Shown here: positions 25,181-34,914 of the stretch, piece after piece
How positions within the stretch are numbered: position 1 is the first letter of the stretch
Layout: every line of letters starts with the position of its first letter
DNA from: JBKEBQ01 sp047973225
GTDB taxonomy: Bacteria; Bacillota_I; Bacilli_A; Erysipelotrichales; Erysipelotrichaceae
Assembly (NCBI GenBank): GCA_047973225.1
Contig: JBKEBQ010000026.1
Span: forward strand, 1-49,616
Reading direction: 5' to 3'
Length of the DNA: 49,616 bases
Program-made: the position numbers and the translations under genes
The notes under the pieces: generated by a model
What the model saw: the letters and a program-made list of their open reading frames with translations, nothing else
The model's database searches: none
Told to the model about the DNA's origin: nothing

Positions 25181-26665
25181 TCAAAACTCCTCCACTACTT
25201 TTAAAATATAGGCTTTCATTTCTTCTTTTTGAATGACATCATAAAACCGCAATGGCTTTAATTTTAAATTCTGCAAATTGTTCGGAATTGGAATTTTTGT
25301 TTTTTTGTATAAATACTCCATAGCTTCAAATTCATCCTGTATGCTCTGAAGCGGAGCAATAGCCTTTAGCACATCATGCGCAAATTTATATGGAGAAGCA
25401 GTGGCCAATACAATGCTTTTATGTTGCGGATCTTTATTTTCTAATAAAACTTTATATGCGGTAGCCGTATGTGGATCTAGTACATATCGCTCGTTTTCGT
25501 AGACCTTTTGAATTGTATCCAAAGTCTCTTGATCATTAGCACAACCCCACAAGAAATCCTTTTGCATATTTGCCAAAACCTCTGGTTCTATTTTGTAACA
25601 ACCCATCTGTTTCAAGTCCATCATGCATTTTTTTACATACATATGATTTTGATTGCTTGCATAATATAACAAACGCTCCACATTAGATGATACTAAAATA
25701 TCCATACTCGGTGAATTGGTCTTGATAAACTCCCGATTGCTATCGTATTCACCAGTTTTAAAAAAATCACATAAAACATTGTTTTCATTGGTTGCACAAA
25801 TCAGTTTATGAATGGGCAGTCCCAACTGTTTGGCATAATATCCTGCTAGAATATTACCAAAGTTTCCTGTGGGCACGACAAAATTAACCGCTTCATTTTC
25901 TTGGATTTCCCCTCTCCGTAAAAGTTTTGCATACGCATCAAAATAATATACAAGTTGTGGTAACAATCGTCCAATATTAACAGAATTCGCAAATGCCATA
26001 GTTTGTTTTTTTGCATTTAAACGTTCTTTAAAGTCTTCATCCTGAAATAATTTTTTTATACCTGTTTGGGCATCATCAAAGTTCCCTTCAACTGCACATA
26101 CTCTCACATTATCAGCAAAAGCACTTCGCATTTGTCGCTCTTGAATAAGAGAGGTCTTTGCTTTGGGATAAAATACGATAACATTCGTATGTTGTACGTC
26201 TTTAAAGCCTTGTAAAGCCGCCATTCCCGTATCGCCACTGGTTGCCACTAAAAACAATAGCTTCTCTGGTTTTTGTTTTTTTTCCAAAGCCTTACAAACC
26301 AATTGTGGAAGCACAGAAAGTCCAATATCCTTAAAGGCACTTGTCGGACCATGAAAAAGTTCTACAACATATGCATCATGCAATGTTACAAGAGGCGTTA
26401 TTTCATCAGTGTCAAATTTATTTGCATAGGCTTGGTGAACCATGTCGGCAATTTCTACTTCGTCAAATTCACTAAAAAAAAGACTTAGTAATGTCTCACA
26501 AATTTCACAGTAATTTTGTTTGCACAACGATTTCATAGGATATCGTTTACTTTTTAAATTATGTAATACATACAATCCACCATCTGAGCTCAATCCTTCC
26601 AGAATGGCATCCATTCCTTTTTTTTTCTTTTTTTTATCACGCGAGCTTTCATATATTACATCCAT
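25181..26665 (-). CDS. thrC: Threonine synthase
   Basis: A 494-residue PLP enzyme that converts O-phosphohomoserine to threonine. ELFHGPTSAFKDIGLSVLPQL contains the PLP lysine, and ATSGDTGMAAL, FVVPTGNFGNILAGYYAKQ and the late ATASPYKF are typical of the longer thrC form. The N-terminus carries a run of six lysines (RDKKKKKKG), where orthologues as I recall them have a mixed basic stretch. Strong GGAGG ribosome site. It is the first gene of thrC-thrB-ACT. Confidence 0.96.
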   Translation of the reverse strand: MDVIYESSRDKKKKKKGMDAILEGLSSDGGLYVLHNLKSKRYPMKSLCKQNYCEICETLLSLFFSEFDEVEIADMVHQAYANKFDTDEITPLVTLHDAYVVELFHGPTSAFKDIGLSVLPQLVCKALEKKQKPEKLLFLVATSGDTGMAALQGFKDVQHTNVIVFYPKAKTSLIQERQMRSAFADNVRVCAVEGNFDDAQTGIKKLFQDEDFKERLNAKKQTMAFANSVNIGRLLPQLVYYFDAYAKLLRRGEIQENEAVNFVVPTGNFGNILAGYYAKQLGLPIHKLICATNENNVLCDFFKTGEYDSNREFIKTNSPSMDILVSSNVERLLYYASNQNHMYVKKCMMDLKQMGCYKIEPEVLANMQKDFLWGCANDQETLDTIQKVYENERYVLDPHTATAYKVLLENKDPQHKSIVLATASPYKFAHDVLKAIAPLQSIQDEFEAMEYLYKKTKIPIPNNLQNLKLKPLRFYDVIQKEEMKAYILKVVEEF

Positions 26666-26675
26666 AAATGCCTCC

Positions 26676-26723
26676 TTGTTTTCTTCATGTAAACATGATA
26701 CAATGTTCTTCGTATAAAAACAA
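26676..26723. promoter_or_regulatory. Overlapping divergent promoters of thrC and hom with a palindrome
   Basis: Plus strand (hom): -35 TTGTTT 26676-26681, 17-base spacer, -10 TACAAT 26699-26704 with TGA before it. Minus strand (thrC): -35 TTGTTT 26723-26718, 17-base spacer, -10 TATCAT 26700-26695. The two -10 hexamers overlap by two bases, so both cannot be open at once. CATGTAAACATG (26686-26697), an inverted repeat, lies in the hom spacer and touches the thrC -10, a good operator candidate. Confidence 0.75.
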
Positions 26724-26752
26724 GTGTTTTTTATGGAAGGATGGTTTTACAT

Positions 26753-27904
26753 ATGAATATTGCCATTTTAGGATTTGGTGTTGTTGGTGGTGGTGTCTAC
26801 AACATTTTAAATACCGCTAGTAAACGTCATCTAAAAGCAATCCAAGTTACAAGAATCTTCACCCACCCCACAAAGGGGCTCCCCATGGAAATCAGCAGCA
26901 TGGAAGATATTGTCTGTGACCCTGATATTTCTTGTGTTGTGGAAACCCTTGGCGGTATACATCCTGCCTATGAACTCATTTGTGCGTGTTTACGACATAA
27001 AAAACATGTTGTCAGTGCCAACAAAGCTGTGATCGCAAAACATTTGGATGAATTTTTAACCCTTGCTAAGCAGCACCATGTGCAGTTTTTATTTGAGGCT
27101 AGCGTTGGTGGTGGTGTACCATGGTTGGAATCCATAAAAAAAGCGAAGCGCATTGACACCCTGCAGCATTTTCACGGTATTTTTAATGGCACCAGCAATT
27201 ACATATTAGATTGCATGACTCATCAATCTCTAGCGTTTGATAAAACACTAAAATCTGCCCAAACACTAGGCTATGCGGAAGCAAACCCAAGTGCGGATAT
27301 TGATGGCTATGATGTTCAAAATAAAATCGTAATTTCTTGTGCAATTGCTTTTGATCGCTTTATTGATGTCGACAGCATCCCTATTTTTACACTTCGAAAC
27401 ATAACCTTAGAAGATATACAATACGCTAAAAAGCATAATTACATAATAAAATACATGGGCGAAGCTACTTTACGTAACCATACGATTGAAGCCTGTGCCA
27501 TGCCGTATTTTATCAGCAATACTTCCTTAGAGGCAAATACACATAACAATTATAATATTGCTTCATTATACGGAAATAGTATTGGCAAGCTTAGTTTTTA
27601 TGGACAAGGTGCGGGTAGTTTGCCAACCGCAAACGCCATTATTCAAGATATTTTAAATATTCGTACAGCACAACTTAATACCTTTTCTTTAACACCTGCA
27701 AGCCTTGATTCTTCCATAACAAAACACAACTATATCATTCGTAGTGATGTAGCGTTTGTTGCTGATAATATCAGGAAGCAAGAAGTTTTTTCTTCCTATT
27801 ATTATACCTTCACAAATGCCATTACACTACAAACCTTACACGAGATGATTCTTCCTTTAAAAGGTAGTATATGGATTGCGAAAATTGCAAATTTTAAGGA
27901 GTAA
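26753..27904 (+). CDS. hom: Homoserine dehydrogenase
   Basis: A 383-residue NAD(P)-dependent enzyme that reduces aspartate semialdehyde to homoserine. The nucleotide fold starts NIAILGFGVVGGGVYNIL. SANKAVIAKH, FEASVGGGVPWLE, FNGTSNYIL and the substrate-site GYAEANPSADIDGYD follow. The frame opens at 26741, but ATG 26753 has GGATGG 8 bases upstream and gives the canonical N-terminus. Typical Gram-positive Hom proteins are about 430 residues with a C-terminal ACT domain; this one ends some 50 residues earlier and shows no clear ACT motif. It leads hom-lysC-asd. Confidence 0.95.
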   Translation: MNIAILGFGVVGGGVYNILNTASKRHLKAIQVTRIFTHPTKGLPMEISSMEDIVCDPDISCVVETLGGIHPAYELICACLRHKKHVVSANKAVIAKHLDEFLTLAKQHHVQFLFEASVGGGVPWLESIKKAKRIDTLQHFHGIFNGTSNYILDCMTHQSLAFDKTLKSAQTLGYAEANPSADIDGYDVQNKIVISCAIAFDRFIDVDSIPIFTLRNITLEDIQYAKKHNYIIKYMGEATLRNHTIEACAMPYFISNTSLEANTHNNYNIASLYGNSIGKLSFYGQGAGSLPTANAIIQDILNIRTAQLNTFSLTPASLDSSITKHNYIIRSDVAFVADNIRKQEVFSSYYYTFTNAITLQTLHEMILPLKGSIWIAKIANFKE

Positions 27905-27907
27905 ACA

Positions 27908-29242
27908 ATGATAAAAATCGTAAAATTTGGTGGCAGTAGTTTGGCTAATGCCAAACAATTCAAAAAAGTTAAAAACATTATAAAAAGTGATCCAACAAGA
28001 TCGTTTGTTGTTGCCAGCGCTTGTGGAAAAACATGTAAGGATGAACATAAAATCACCGATTTATTGTATTTATGTGATGCGCACATAAAATATCACATTC
28101 CTTGTGATTCTATTTTTGAGCTCATTCGCAATCGATTTTCAAAAATAAAAACTGACCTCGATTTAAACTATGATATTGATTTGGATCTAGATGCCCTTTT
28201 CGTTAAAATTTTGGCAGGTGTAGATCTTGATTTCTTAGTGAGTCGCGGCGAATATTACACAGCGAAATTATTGAGTGAATATTTAGGATATCATTTTGTC
28301 GATGCAAAAGAATTGATTTTCTTTCACTATGATGGAAGTATTGATTATCCACAGTCTAAGCAAGCATTCACAAAATTGACAAAACAATATCAAAACTTTG
28401 TAGTTCCTGGTTTCTACGGCGTTTTACCCGATCAAAAGATAAAAGTCATGTCACGTGGCGGGAGCGATATTAGTGGAAGTATTCTTGCCAACATTGTCGA
28501 TGCAGATGTTTATGAAAATTGGACAGACGTCTCAGGAATATTGAAAGCCGATCCCAAGATTATTCAAAATCCTAAACAAATTGATATTATTACCTATCGA
28601 GAACTGCGTGAATTATCCTATATGGGTGCAAGTGTTTTACATGAAGATACAATTTATCCCGTAAAACATAAAAATATTCCCATCCATATTTTAAATACGA
28701 ACGATCCAACGCGCCCTGGAACCATCATAATTGATAAAATTGAAGAAACTAAACAGTCACAACAAATCAGTGGCATTGCGGGTAAAAGAGATTTCTCTAT
28801 TCTAACCATTCAAAAAGCGCATATGCACCAAAAAGCCAAACACATCAAAGACACCCTAGCCATCCTTGAAAAATATAATGTCGCCATTGAACATTTGCCA
28901 ACCGGTATTGATTCCTTTTCTATTGTTGTTGAAACCACATCCATACAACCTTTTCTATATGACATTATTTCTGAAATACGAAAAGTTTGTAAACCGAATG
29001 ACATCAATGTGGTGGACAAAGTTTCTTTGATTGCCATTGTATCTAGATTTATGAAACATCGTAGTGGTATGTCAGGGAGGCTGTTTACCGCTCTTGGAAA
29101 TGCCCATATTAACATCTCTATCATTACACAAACAAGTGATGAAATGAGCATTATTGTCGGGGTACAAAACCGTGACTATGAAAATACTGTCCGTGTTCTT
29201 TACCATGAATTTGAAGGAGAAAACTCATATGAATACTTATAA
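27908..29242 (+). CDS. lysC: Aspartate kinase, monofunctional
   Basis: A 444-residue enzyme phosphorylating aspartate, the first step to lysine, threonine and methionine. IVKFGGSSLANAKQFKKVK at the start and VMSRGGSDISGSILAN, WTDVSGI are the kinase motifs. Tandem ACT domains follow (about 295-440), including FMKHRSGMSGRLFTALGNAHINI, so feedback control is expected. It starts 3 bases after hom. GAAAAGVD-type bifunctional fusion is not present. Confidence 0.96.
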   Translation: MIKIVKFGGSSLANAKQFKKVKNIIKSDPTRSFVVASACGKTCKDEHKITDLLYLCDAHIKYHIPCDSIFELIRNRFSKIKTDLDLNYDIDLDLDALFVKILAGVDLDFLVSRGEYYTAKLLSEYLGYHFVDAKELIFFHYDGSIDYPQSKQAFTKLTKQYQNFVVPGFYGVLPDQKIKVMSRGGSDISGSILANIVDADVYENWTDVSGILKADPKIIQNPKQIDIITYRELRELSYMGASVLHEDTIYPVKHKNIPIHILNTNDPTRPGTIIIDKIEETKQSQQISGIAGKRDFSILTIQKAHMHQKAKHIKDTLAILEKYNVAIEHLPTGIDSFSIVVETTSIQPFLYDIISEIRKVCKPNDINVVDKVSLIAIVSRFMKHRSGMSGRLFTALGNAHINISIITQTSDEMSIIVGVQNRDYENTVRVLYHEFEGENSYEYL

Positions 29243-30239
29243 TGTCGCTATTTTAGGAGCAAGCGGCGCTGTCGGACAAGAAATGTTACAAGTACTAGAT
29301 GAGTACCATTTTCCAATCAAAAATTTATTCTTATTTGCCTCTGCAAAAAGTGCAGGTAAAGAAATTCTATTTCGTAATAAAATATATTGTATACAAACCG
29401 CAACACCCGATGTGTTTCAAAATATTGACATTGTATTGAGTGCTGTAAATAATGATATTGCCAAGCAACTGCTCCCTCACGCCATCAAAGCCGGAGCTGT
29501 TGTCATTGATAATTCAAGTGCTTTTCGTTTAAACGAAGATGTTCCACTTGTCATCCCCGAAATCAATAAAGACGACATTAAACATCATAACGGACTCATC
29601 GCAAACCCCAATTGTGCTACTATTTTAGCACTTATGGCAATTTATCCTTTACATCGTGAAGCTGTACTTACTTCCATGATCGTGTCTACCTATCAAGCTG
29701 TTTCTGGTGTTGGTTTGCAAGGGATTCATGAACTAAAACAACAAACCAAAGATTTTTTGAATGAAGAAGTGATGAAACCTAATGTTTTTGATAAGCAAAT
29801 TGCATTTAATATTATTCCACAGATTGGTAAATTCGATGCAACTGGATATACAAGTGAAGAAATGAAATTGGTCTATGAAAGTCGAAAAATTCTACATCAT
29901 CCCGACTTGTTGGTTTCTTGCACCTGCGTTCGTATTCCTGTTTTTCGCTCACACGCAGAATCCATTACCCTCACATTCGAAAAAGAAATTGATGTTGAAA
30001 AAGCAAAACAACTATTAAAAAATGCTGATGGTATCGAACTACTCGATGATACAGAAAACCAGTCATATCCAATGCCAATAACCGCAATGCATCAAAATCT
30101 CGTCCAAGTAGGGCGAATTCGTGAAGATCTCTCACACAATGATAAAAAATCCTTAACATTATGGTGCTGTTGTGATCAAGTGCGTAAAGGTGCTGCAAGC
30201 AATGCCGTTCAAATAGCACTTGCATATATAACAAAATAA
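29229..30239 (+). CDS. asd: Aspartate-semialdehyde dehydrogenase
   Basis: A 336-residue NADP enzyme, second step of the aspartate pathway. VAILGASGAVGQEML binds nucleotide. DNSSAFR, the catalytic cysteine in ANPNCATI, QAVSGVG and the late RSHAES are canonical. The open frame starts at 29154, but GGAGAAAAC precedes ATG 29229, giving the normal N-terminus and a 14-base overlap with lysC. A strong terminator follows at once. Confidence 0.97.
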   Translation: MNTYNVAILGASGAVGQEMLQVLDEYHFPIKNLFLFASAKSAGKEILFRNKIYCIQTATPDVFQNIDIVLSAVNNDIAKQLLPHAIKAGAVVIDNSSAFRLNEDVPLVIPEINKDDIKHHNGLIANPNCATILALMAIYPLHREAVLTSMIVSTYQAVSGVGLQGIHELKQQTKDFLNEEVMKPNVFDKQIAFNIIPQIGKFDATGYTSEEMKLVYESRKILHHPDLLVSCTCVRIPVFRSHAESITLTFEKEIDVEKAKQLLKNADGIELLDDTENQSYPMPITAMHQNLVQVGRIREDLSHNDKKSLTLWCCCDQVRKGAASNAVQIALAYITK

Positions 30240-30266
30240 AAACGGAAATTAATATATTTCCGTTTT
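30239..30266 (+). terminator. Bidirectional terminator between asd and the rubredoxin gene
   Basis: AAAACGGAAAT (30239-30249) pairs with ATTTCCGTTTT (30256-30266), with T-rich tails on both strands, between convergent genes. Confidence 0.88.
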
Positions 30267-30273
30267 TATTTTG

Positions 30274-30414
30274 TTATTCTTCTATTTCAAAAACTTCTTT
30301 TCCTGCTCCACACACTGGACATTTGTATGAATCTGGTTCTGCATCAAAATCAGCTCCATCATATACATACCCACAAATTGTACATACATATTTAACATCA
30401 CTCGCCATCGTCAT
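30274..30414 (-). CDS. Rubredoxin
   Basis: A 46-residue iron protein for electron transfer. The two metal-binding knuckles are CTICGY and CPVCGA, with the usual EPDSYKCP between. The frame opens at 30498, but AAAGGAGG sits before ATG 30414. A small rubredoxin fits anaerobic metabolism, typically serving peroxide or oxygen reductases; no partner is adjacent. Confidence 0.95.
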   Translation of the reverse strand: MTMASDVKYVCTICGYVYDGADFDAEPDSYKCPVCGAGKEVFEIEE

Positions 30415-30518
30415 TGTGCCTCCTTTATATGTACCTATATCATACAACAAAGTTTCGGTATTTGCTATCTTTATATAATCTATAAGCTTTTTGTACATAA
30501 TTACTTTCGTTTTAACTT

Positions 30519-31064
30519 TTAGAGAGGATAATCTTGGGAACCAACGTCAGAGAAAGCGACAACCAAACTACGAAATCCTAAAATCAATAAATACCATGCA
30601 ATCAAATACGCAAAAGTTAGCGCAGATGTTGCCAGATTGAATATCAACATACTAGCTAAGACGATTCCAAAGATATTCATAATTAAAACCAACCAATAAA
30701 TACCACCGGCTTTTTTAATGATAGACGCATTCATAATATTCACAAAACAATCCATCATAAACCAGAAAGGAAACAAAAAACTAATTGTTAAAATACCGAC
30801 TTTAATATTGCTAATCAACATAATACCAATCACTACGTCAAAAATACCAACAACCAATAAAGAAACAGTTTTTATGGATTCTTCTCGTTTAATTGAGATA
30901 TACATGATAAAATGCCCAATTCCCCGCGTGATAGCCGTGAAGCCAAACATAATCACCATCGACCCCAGAGCAACCACCGGATTTGCTAATGTATACATTC
31001 CCATTCCAATGAATAAGATTCCAATACACAATTCTAAATATCCAAATTTTGATCTTTTTTTCAT
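30519..31064 (-). CDS. HdeD/DUF308-family membrane protein
   Basis: A protein of about 181 residues composed of six hydrophobic segments, with the paired pattern ELCIGILFIGMGMYTLANP that marks HdeD-like (DUF308) proteins. Function is not established beyond membrane location; E. coli HdeD is linked to acid resistance. ATG 31064 is preferred over 31106 because AGGTG lies 5 bases upstream of it. It lies downstream of fakA behind a probable terminator. Confidence 0.75.
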   Translation of the reverse strand: MKKRSKFGYLELCIGILFIGMGMYTLANPVVALGSMVIMFGFTAITRGIGHFIMYISIKREESIKTVSLLVVGIFDVVIGIMLISNIKVGILTISFLFPFWFMMDCFVNIMNASIIKKAGGIYWLVLIMNIFGIVLASMLIFNLATSALTFAYLIAWYLLILGFRSLVVAFSDVGSQDYPL

Positions 31065-31104
31065 AATCACACCTATTTTCTTCATAAATTTTTTTGATTT
31101 TGGC

Positions 31105-31146
31105 AAAAAAGTATATTCACCTTTTTCGAAAAATACACTTTTTTTA
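31105..31146 (-). terminator. Probable terminator after fakA
   Basis: AAAAAGTGTAT and ATACTTTTTT on the minus strand can pair with one imperfect position across an A/T-rich loop, ending in a T-run. Confidence 0.5.
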
Positions 31147-31166
31147 TTTTCAAATACCTGTATTGT

Positions 31167-32789
31167 CTATTCGACGCCAATGATAAAAGAGTATACCGGT
31201 TGCCCACCAAGATTTGCTTCAACTTCAATTCCCTTTTCTTCAATATAAGCAACAAGTTTATCAAGTTCTGTTTTACTTACATCTTCCCCCCCAATGAGTG
31301 TGACAATTTCACTTTCATCATCTATCATGGCATCCAACAATGTTTTGGTTGCTTTCATCTTATCCTTCACACTACACACTATATCTTTTTCTTTGATCCC
31401 CATATAGTCTTTCGCTTTAATTTCTACGCCTTCAAATGTAGTATCTTTAATCGCATATGTAACCTGTCCTGTGACAACATTACGCATTGCCTGTAACATT
31501 TCATCTTCATTTATTTGAACATCAACTTCTGGATTGAACATCATACAAGCACACAAACCTTGTGGAATGCTTTTAGAAGGAATGACATGAATATCTATAT
31601 CATCTAATACTTGCTGCGCTTGTTGTGCTGCTAGAATAATGTTTGAATTATTTGGCATAACAAAGACATGCTCTGCGTTTACACTTTTTATCGCAGCCAC
31701 AAAATCCTCTGTAGAAGGATTCATCGTCTGTCCTCCAGATATGATAGTATCAACACGCAGTTCACTAAACATATCCATAAGTCCTGAACCAGCAGCCACT
31801 GCAATCAATGCATATTTAGTTCTTTGACTCGCTTTTTGACTTGTCGTATTTGTTTTTTTTTGCAATTGCAAATGATGATGTTGTTCTTGCATATTTTCAA
31901 TCTTCAGCTTCACAAACTCACCATAGCGTTGTGCCAAGTTCAACACTTCTCCGGGCTTTAATGTATGTACATGAACTTTAACCAAATCATCATCCTGCAC
32001 AACTACCAAAGAATCACCTTTTTTACTCAAGGCACTCCTCAATTTAGCTTCTTGAAATGTTGAAACAACATGTTCATCAAGACGCACAATGAACTCAGTA
32101 CAATATCCAAACTCATCACTTTCGAGTTTGCTTGCAGCATTATTTGTGGCAAGAGATGTTTCATTTTTATGAATATCATTACCTTTCATCGCTTGTAAAA
32201 AACCATCTAAAATGTAAACAAGACCTGCACCACCGCTATCAACAACACCTACTTCTTTTAATACAGGTAACAACTCTGGTGTACGTTTTAAAGCTACACG
32301 ACTTTCCTCCACAAGTTTCTCCATCACTGCTTCACAAGAAATTTGAGCATGCTCACTAGCATACAACAGTGTATAATCGCTCGCTTCACGGATAACTGTT
32401 AAAATCGTCCCCTCTACAGGTCTCATCACAGCTTTATACGCAACTCTTGAACCATTCACAAACGCATTAGCTAACTGCAGTCCATTGATTGCAGTCTCTT
32501 CTTCTAACGCTTGATACAAACCTCTAAAAATTTGTGAAGTAATAACTCCGGAATTCCCACGAGCTCCCATTAACAAACCCTTTGATAAAGCCTTTGCAAT
32601 TTCATTCACATCATTTGAAGCAACACCAATCGCATCCTTAGCACCAGATGCAAATGTCAGTGACATATTGGTCCCTGTATCACCATCAGGTACAGGAAAT
32701 ACATTTAACGTATCTACTTCTTGATGGTGGTTTGACAAATTATTAGCACCACTCGCAATCATTTTTTTAAATTTTTTTCCATCTAACAT
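31167..32789 (-). CDS. fakA: Fatty acid kinase subunit A / DAK-family protein (YloV)
   Basis: A 540-residue protein of the DhaL-like kinase family. The N-terminal domain has NVFPVPDGDTGTNMSLT, whose aspartates bind ATP-magnesium, and RGNSGVITSQIFRG. A middle domain and C-terminal VMPNNSNIILAAQQA follow. FakA phosphorylates FakB-bound fatty acids for lipid synthesis. No fakB lies in this window. The start is ATG 32789, 8 bases after AGGTGG; the upstream GTG and ATG are too close to it. It follows yloU by 12 bases, the conserved yloU-yloV pair. Confidence 0.92.
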   Translation of the reverse strand: MLDGKKFKKMIASGANNLSNHHQEVDTLNVFPVPDGDTGTNMSLTFASGAKDAIGVASNDVNEIAKALSKGLLMGARGNSGVITSQIFRGLYQALEEETAINGLQLANAFVNGSRVAYKAVMRPVEGTILTVIREASDYTLLYASEHAQISCEAVMEKLVEESRVALKRTPELLPVLKEVGVVDSGGAGLVYILDGFLQAMKGNDIHKNETSLATNNAASKLESDEFGYCTEFIVRLDEHVVSTFQEAKLRSALSKKGDSLVVVQDDDLVKVHVHTLKPGEVLNLAQRYGEFVKLKIENMQEQHHHLQLQKKTNTTSQKASQRTKYALIAVAAGSGLMDMFSELRVDTIISGGQTMNPSTEDFVAAIKSVNAEHVFVMPNNSNIILAAQQAQQVLDDIDIHVIPSKSIPQGLCACMMFNPEVDVQINEDEMLQAMRNVVTGQVTYAIKDTTFEGVEIKAKDYMGIKEKDIVCSVKDKMKATKTLLDAMIDDESEIVTLIGGEDVSKTELDKLVAYIEEKGIEVEANLGGQPVYSFIIGVE

Positions 32790-32801
32790 CGTCATTACCA
32801 C

Positions 32802-33161
32802 CTATTTTATAACCTTAATATCTTGTACAAATACATTTATTGTATCGAAATCAACATCTAAGGTCTTCTCCAACATATATTTCACTTTCTTTTGAACTTC
32901 TAAAACAACTTCTGAAATTCGCACTCCATAGGAAACAATAATATATAAATCTAGCTCTAATAAACCGTCTTTTTCTTTCACATAAACACCTTTTGAAAAG
33001 TTTTCTTTCCCTAACAGCTCTGCCCATCCATCTTTTAAAAATTTTTGACTGGCCATACCTACAACGCCATAACATTCACTTACAATGCCACCCGCCAATG
33101 CCGTAATTGCATCGATCGATACATCGATATCTCCGTATTTTGTATTTTTTGTAATTGCCAT
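32802..33161 (-). CDS. yloU: Asp23/Gls24-family envelope stress protein (YloU)
   Basis: A 119-residue protein with the Asp23 pattern ITALAGGIVSECYGVVGMA followed by GVYVKEKDGLLELDLYIIVSYGVRI and VNVFVQDIKV-type end (here INVFVQDIKVIK). Members line the inner face of the membrane. AAGGAGAG precedes the ATG, and an extended -10 (TGA-TATAAT) about 25 bases further upstream probably drives yloU-fakA. Confidence 0.92.
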   Translation of the reverse strand: MAITKNTKYGDIDVSIDAITALAGGIVSECYGVVGMASQKFLKDGWAELLGKENFSKGVYVKEKDGLLELDLYIIVSYGVRISEVVLEVQKKVKYMLEKTLDVDFDTINVFVQDIKVIK

Positions 33162-33212
33162 AAAATTCTCTCCTTATCTATGAATTATATCATATTATCA
33201 CGTTTCATTCTA

Positions 33213-34022
33213 CTACTCGCATTTTGTTGTATAGCTACTTCCCTCTTCTTCAACAAATACAAAACAGCGCAGATCTGATTTCGTCCCTTTTAACATCTCT
33301 CGATAACTGCTCAGCATTGGCAACCCCGCATAGGATGTGCGAACAATATGCCCATCTACCATCATCAATTCCAACATATCCTGGCTATAACTTGTTTCAT
33401 AATGACGAATTTCCGATATCAATAAGATATCTTCTAAATCAACATCATTCAATCCTGCTACAAGTTTTTGCATTTGTGCATCGTCTAAATCCAAAATACG
33501 CGGACTACTTACAAGTGCCATTTCTTCACTGGTAAGTACAATGATTTCACCACTACCTAAAACATAATTTATTTTTTTATCTTCACGCTCATAATAGCCA
33601 ATTACTTTTTCTTCCTCAATTTCAATATATACAGCACCATCCAAATATTTCTTGTGCACTTCTGCACGTTTAATTAGGGGATCTTTTTCAAGTAACTCTT
33701 CTATAAACAAACCCGGTTTTAAAATTATTTTCTGTCCATAGGATACGTCTGCTTTTGTTAAGACCTGTTCTTTTGTATATATTCTATTGTTGTTTACTTG
33801 TAATACCTTTATATTCGATATGGGTGTTACAAAATATCCCAATATTAATATTACAACAAGTACAATCAATATAATCCTACGCACTTTTCTTCTTTTTGTA
33901 AGCTTTTTTCGGTGTTTGATAACTTGATCATAGCGAGTTTCTTGTTCATCTTTTTCTAAAACTTTATCCAAATCAACCAATGCTTTAAACTGGTTGACTA
34001 CTAATTTTTTTTCATCTTCCAA
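33213..34022 (-). CDS. divIB: Division protein DivIB/FtsQ
   Basis: A 269-residue bitopic membrane protein of the divisome. A basic cytosolic N-tail (about 1-50) precedes one transmembrane helix (about 50-70, IILIVLVVILILGYF). The POTRA domain follows (about 70-140: ISNIKVLQVNNNRIYTKEQVL) and then a beta domain. Start is TTG 34022, with GGAG 8 bases upstream, inside the end of murB (22-base overlap). It should work with the FtsZ ring although separated from ftsA-ftsZ by about 29 kb here. Confidence 0.92.
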   Translation of the reverse strand: MEDEKKLVVNQFKALVDLDKVLEKDEQETRYDQVIKHRKKLTKRRKVRRIILIVLVVILILGYFVTPISNIKVLQVNNNRIYTKEQVLTKADVSYGQKIILKPGLFIEELLEKDPLIKRAEVHKKYLDGAVYIEIEEEKVIGYYEREDKKINYVLGSGEIIVLTSEEMALVSSPRILDLDDAQMQKLVAGLNDVDLEDILLISEIRHYETSYSQDMLELMMVDGHIVRTSYAGLPMLSSYREMLKGTKSDLRCFVFVEEEGSSYTTKCE

Positions 34023-34912
34023 TTGAATTTCTCCACTTCGGTTTTTAGTTGAACTTGAAACTTTTTTTTCACTTCTTCTTGAATATAGCTTACCAAATCA
34101 TAAACATCTTGTGCTGTTGCGTTATCTTCATTTATAATAAAATTTGCATGTTTTTCACTGACTTTTGCGCCACCGATTTGCATCCCCCGCAAATTACACG
34201 CTTCAATCAATTCCCAAGCTTGCTGGTGAACAGGATTACGAAACATACTTCCCGCTGATGGTTTTTCTAAAGGTTGTGTTGCTTTTCTTCTTATCCGACG
34301 AGCATCCATTAAATCACGGATTTCTTTTTGATCTGCACGTGTAAGTTTTATTTCTGCCGCAACAACAATCCAATCTCTATGTTTTTGAAATCGTGATGTT
34401 CGATAAGAAAAGTCAAGTGTATCTTTCTCCATCCATTCACATATCCCATCATGTGCCACGTAAACTCGTTTTACAACGGATGCAAATTCACTTTTATAAG
34501 CCCCCGCATTCATAAAAATAGCCCCCCCTACAGTTGCAGGAATTCCACTCGCAAATTCCAAGCCACTAAACGATAGCTTCATAGCTTGATTTGCCAAAAA
34601 AATTGTGGATACTCCAGCTCCCACAAGGCACTTGCCATCTTCTTCAAAGCTCACATCAATAAAATAACGATCCAAGCAAATGATGATCCCATCAAAAAAA
34701 GCATCCGAACAAAGCATATTGCTTCCTTTTCCAAACACCCTATATTCTAAGTTGTATTCCTTACATATCTCCACGATACGAAGTAAGGATATATCGGTTT
34801 TAGGATAACACAAAAACCGTGCTTCACCCCCTACACGAAATGTCGTGTGATTGCGCAACAAGGCATTTTCTTCAACGTCTGCATGTGCTTCTAATAATTT
34901 TTTTATATCCAT
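34001..34912 (-). CDS. murB: UDP-N-acetylenolpyruvoylglucosamine reductase
   Basis: A 303-residue FAD enzyme making UDP-N-acetylmuramate. FRVGGEA near the start, FGKGSNML (FAD loop), GLEFASGIPATVGGAIFMNAGAY, the catalytic KPSAGSMFRNP, and ISEKHANFI-type ending (VSEKHANFIIN) are all seen. It is the short type IIb-like form common in Firmicutes. It starts 2 bases after murG ends. Confidence 0.96.
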   Translation of the reverse strand: MDIKKLLEAHADVEENALLRNHTTFRVGGEARFLCYPKTDISLLRIVEICKEYNLEYRVFGKGSNMLCSDAFFDGIIICLDRYFIDVSFEEDGKCLVGAGVSTIFLANQAMKLSFSGLEFASGIPATVGGAIFMNAGAYKSEFASVVKRVYVAHDGICEWMEKDTLDFSYRTSRFQKHRDWIVVAAEIKLTRADQKEIRDLMDARRIRRKATQPLEKPSAGSMFRNPVHQQAWELIEACNLRGMQIGGAKVSEKHANFIINEDNATAQDVYDLVSYIQEEVKKKFQVQLKTEVEKFNWKMKKN

Positions 34913-34914
34913 AG

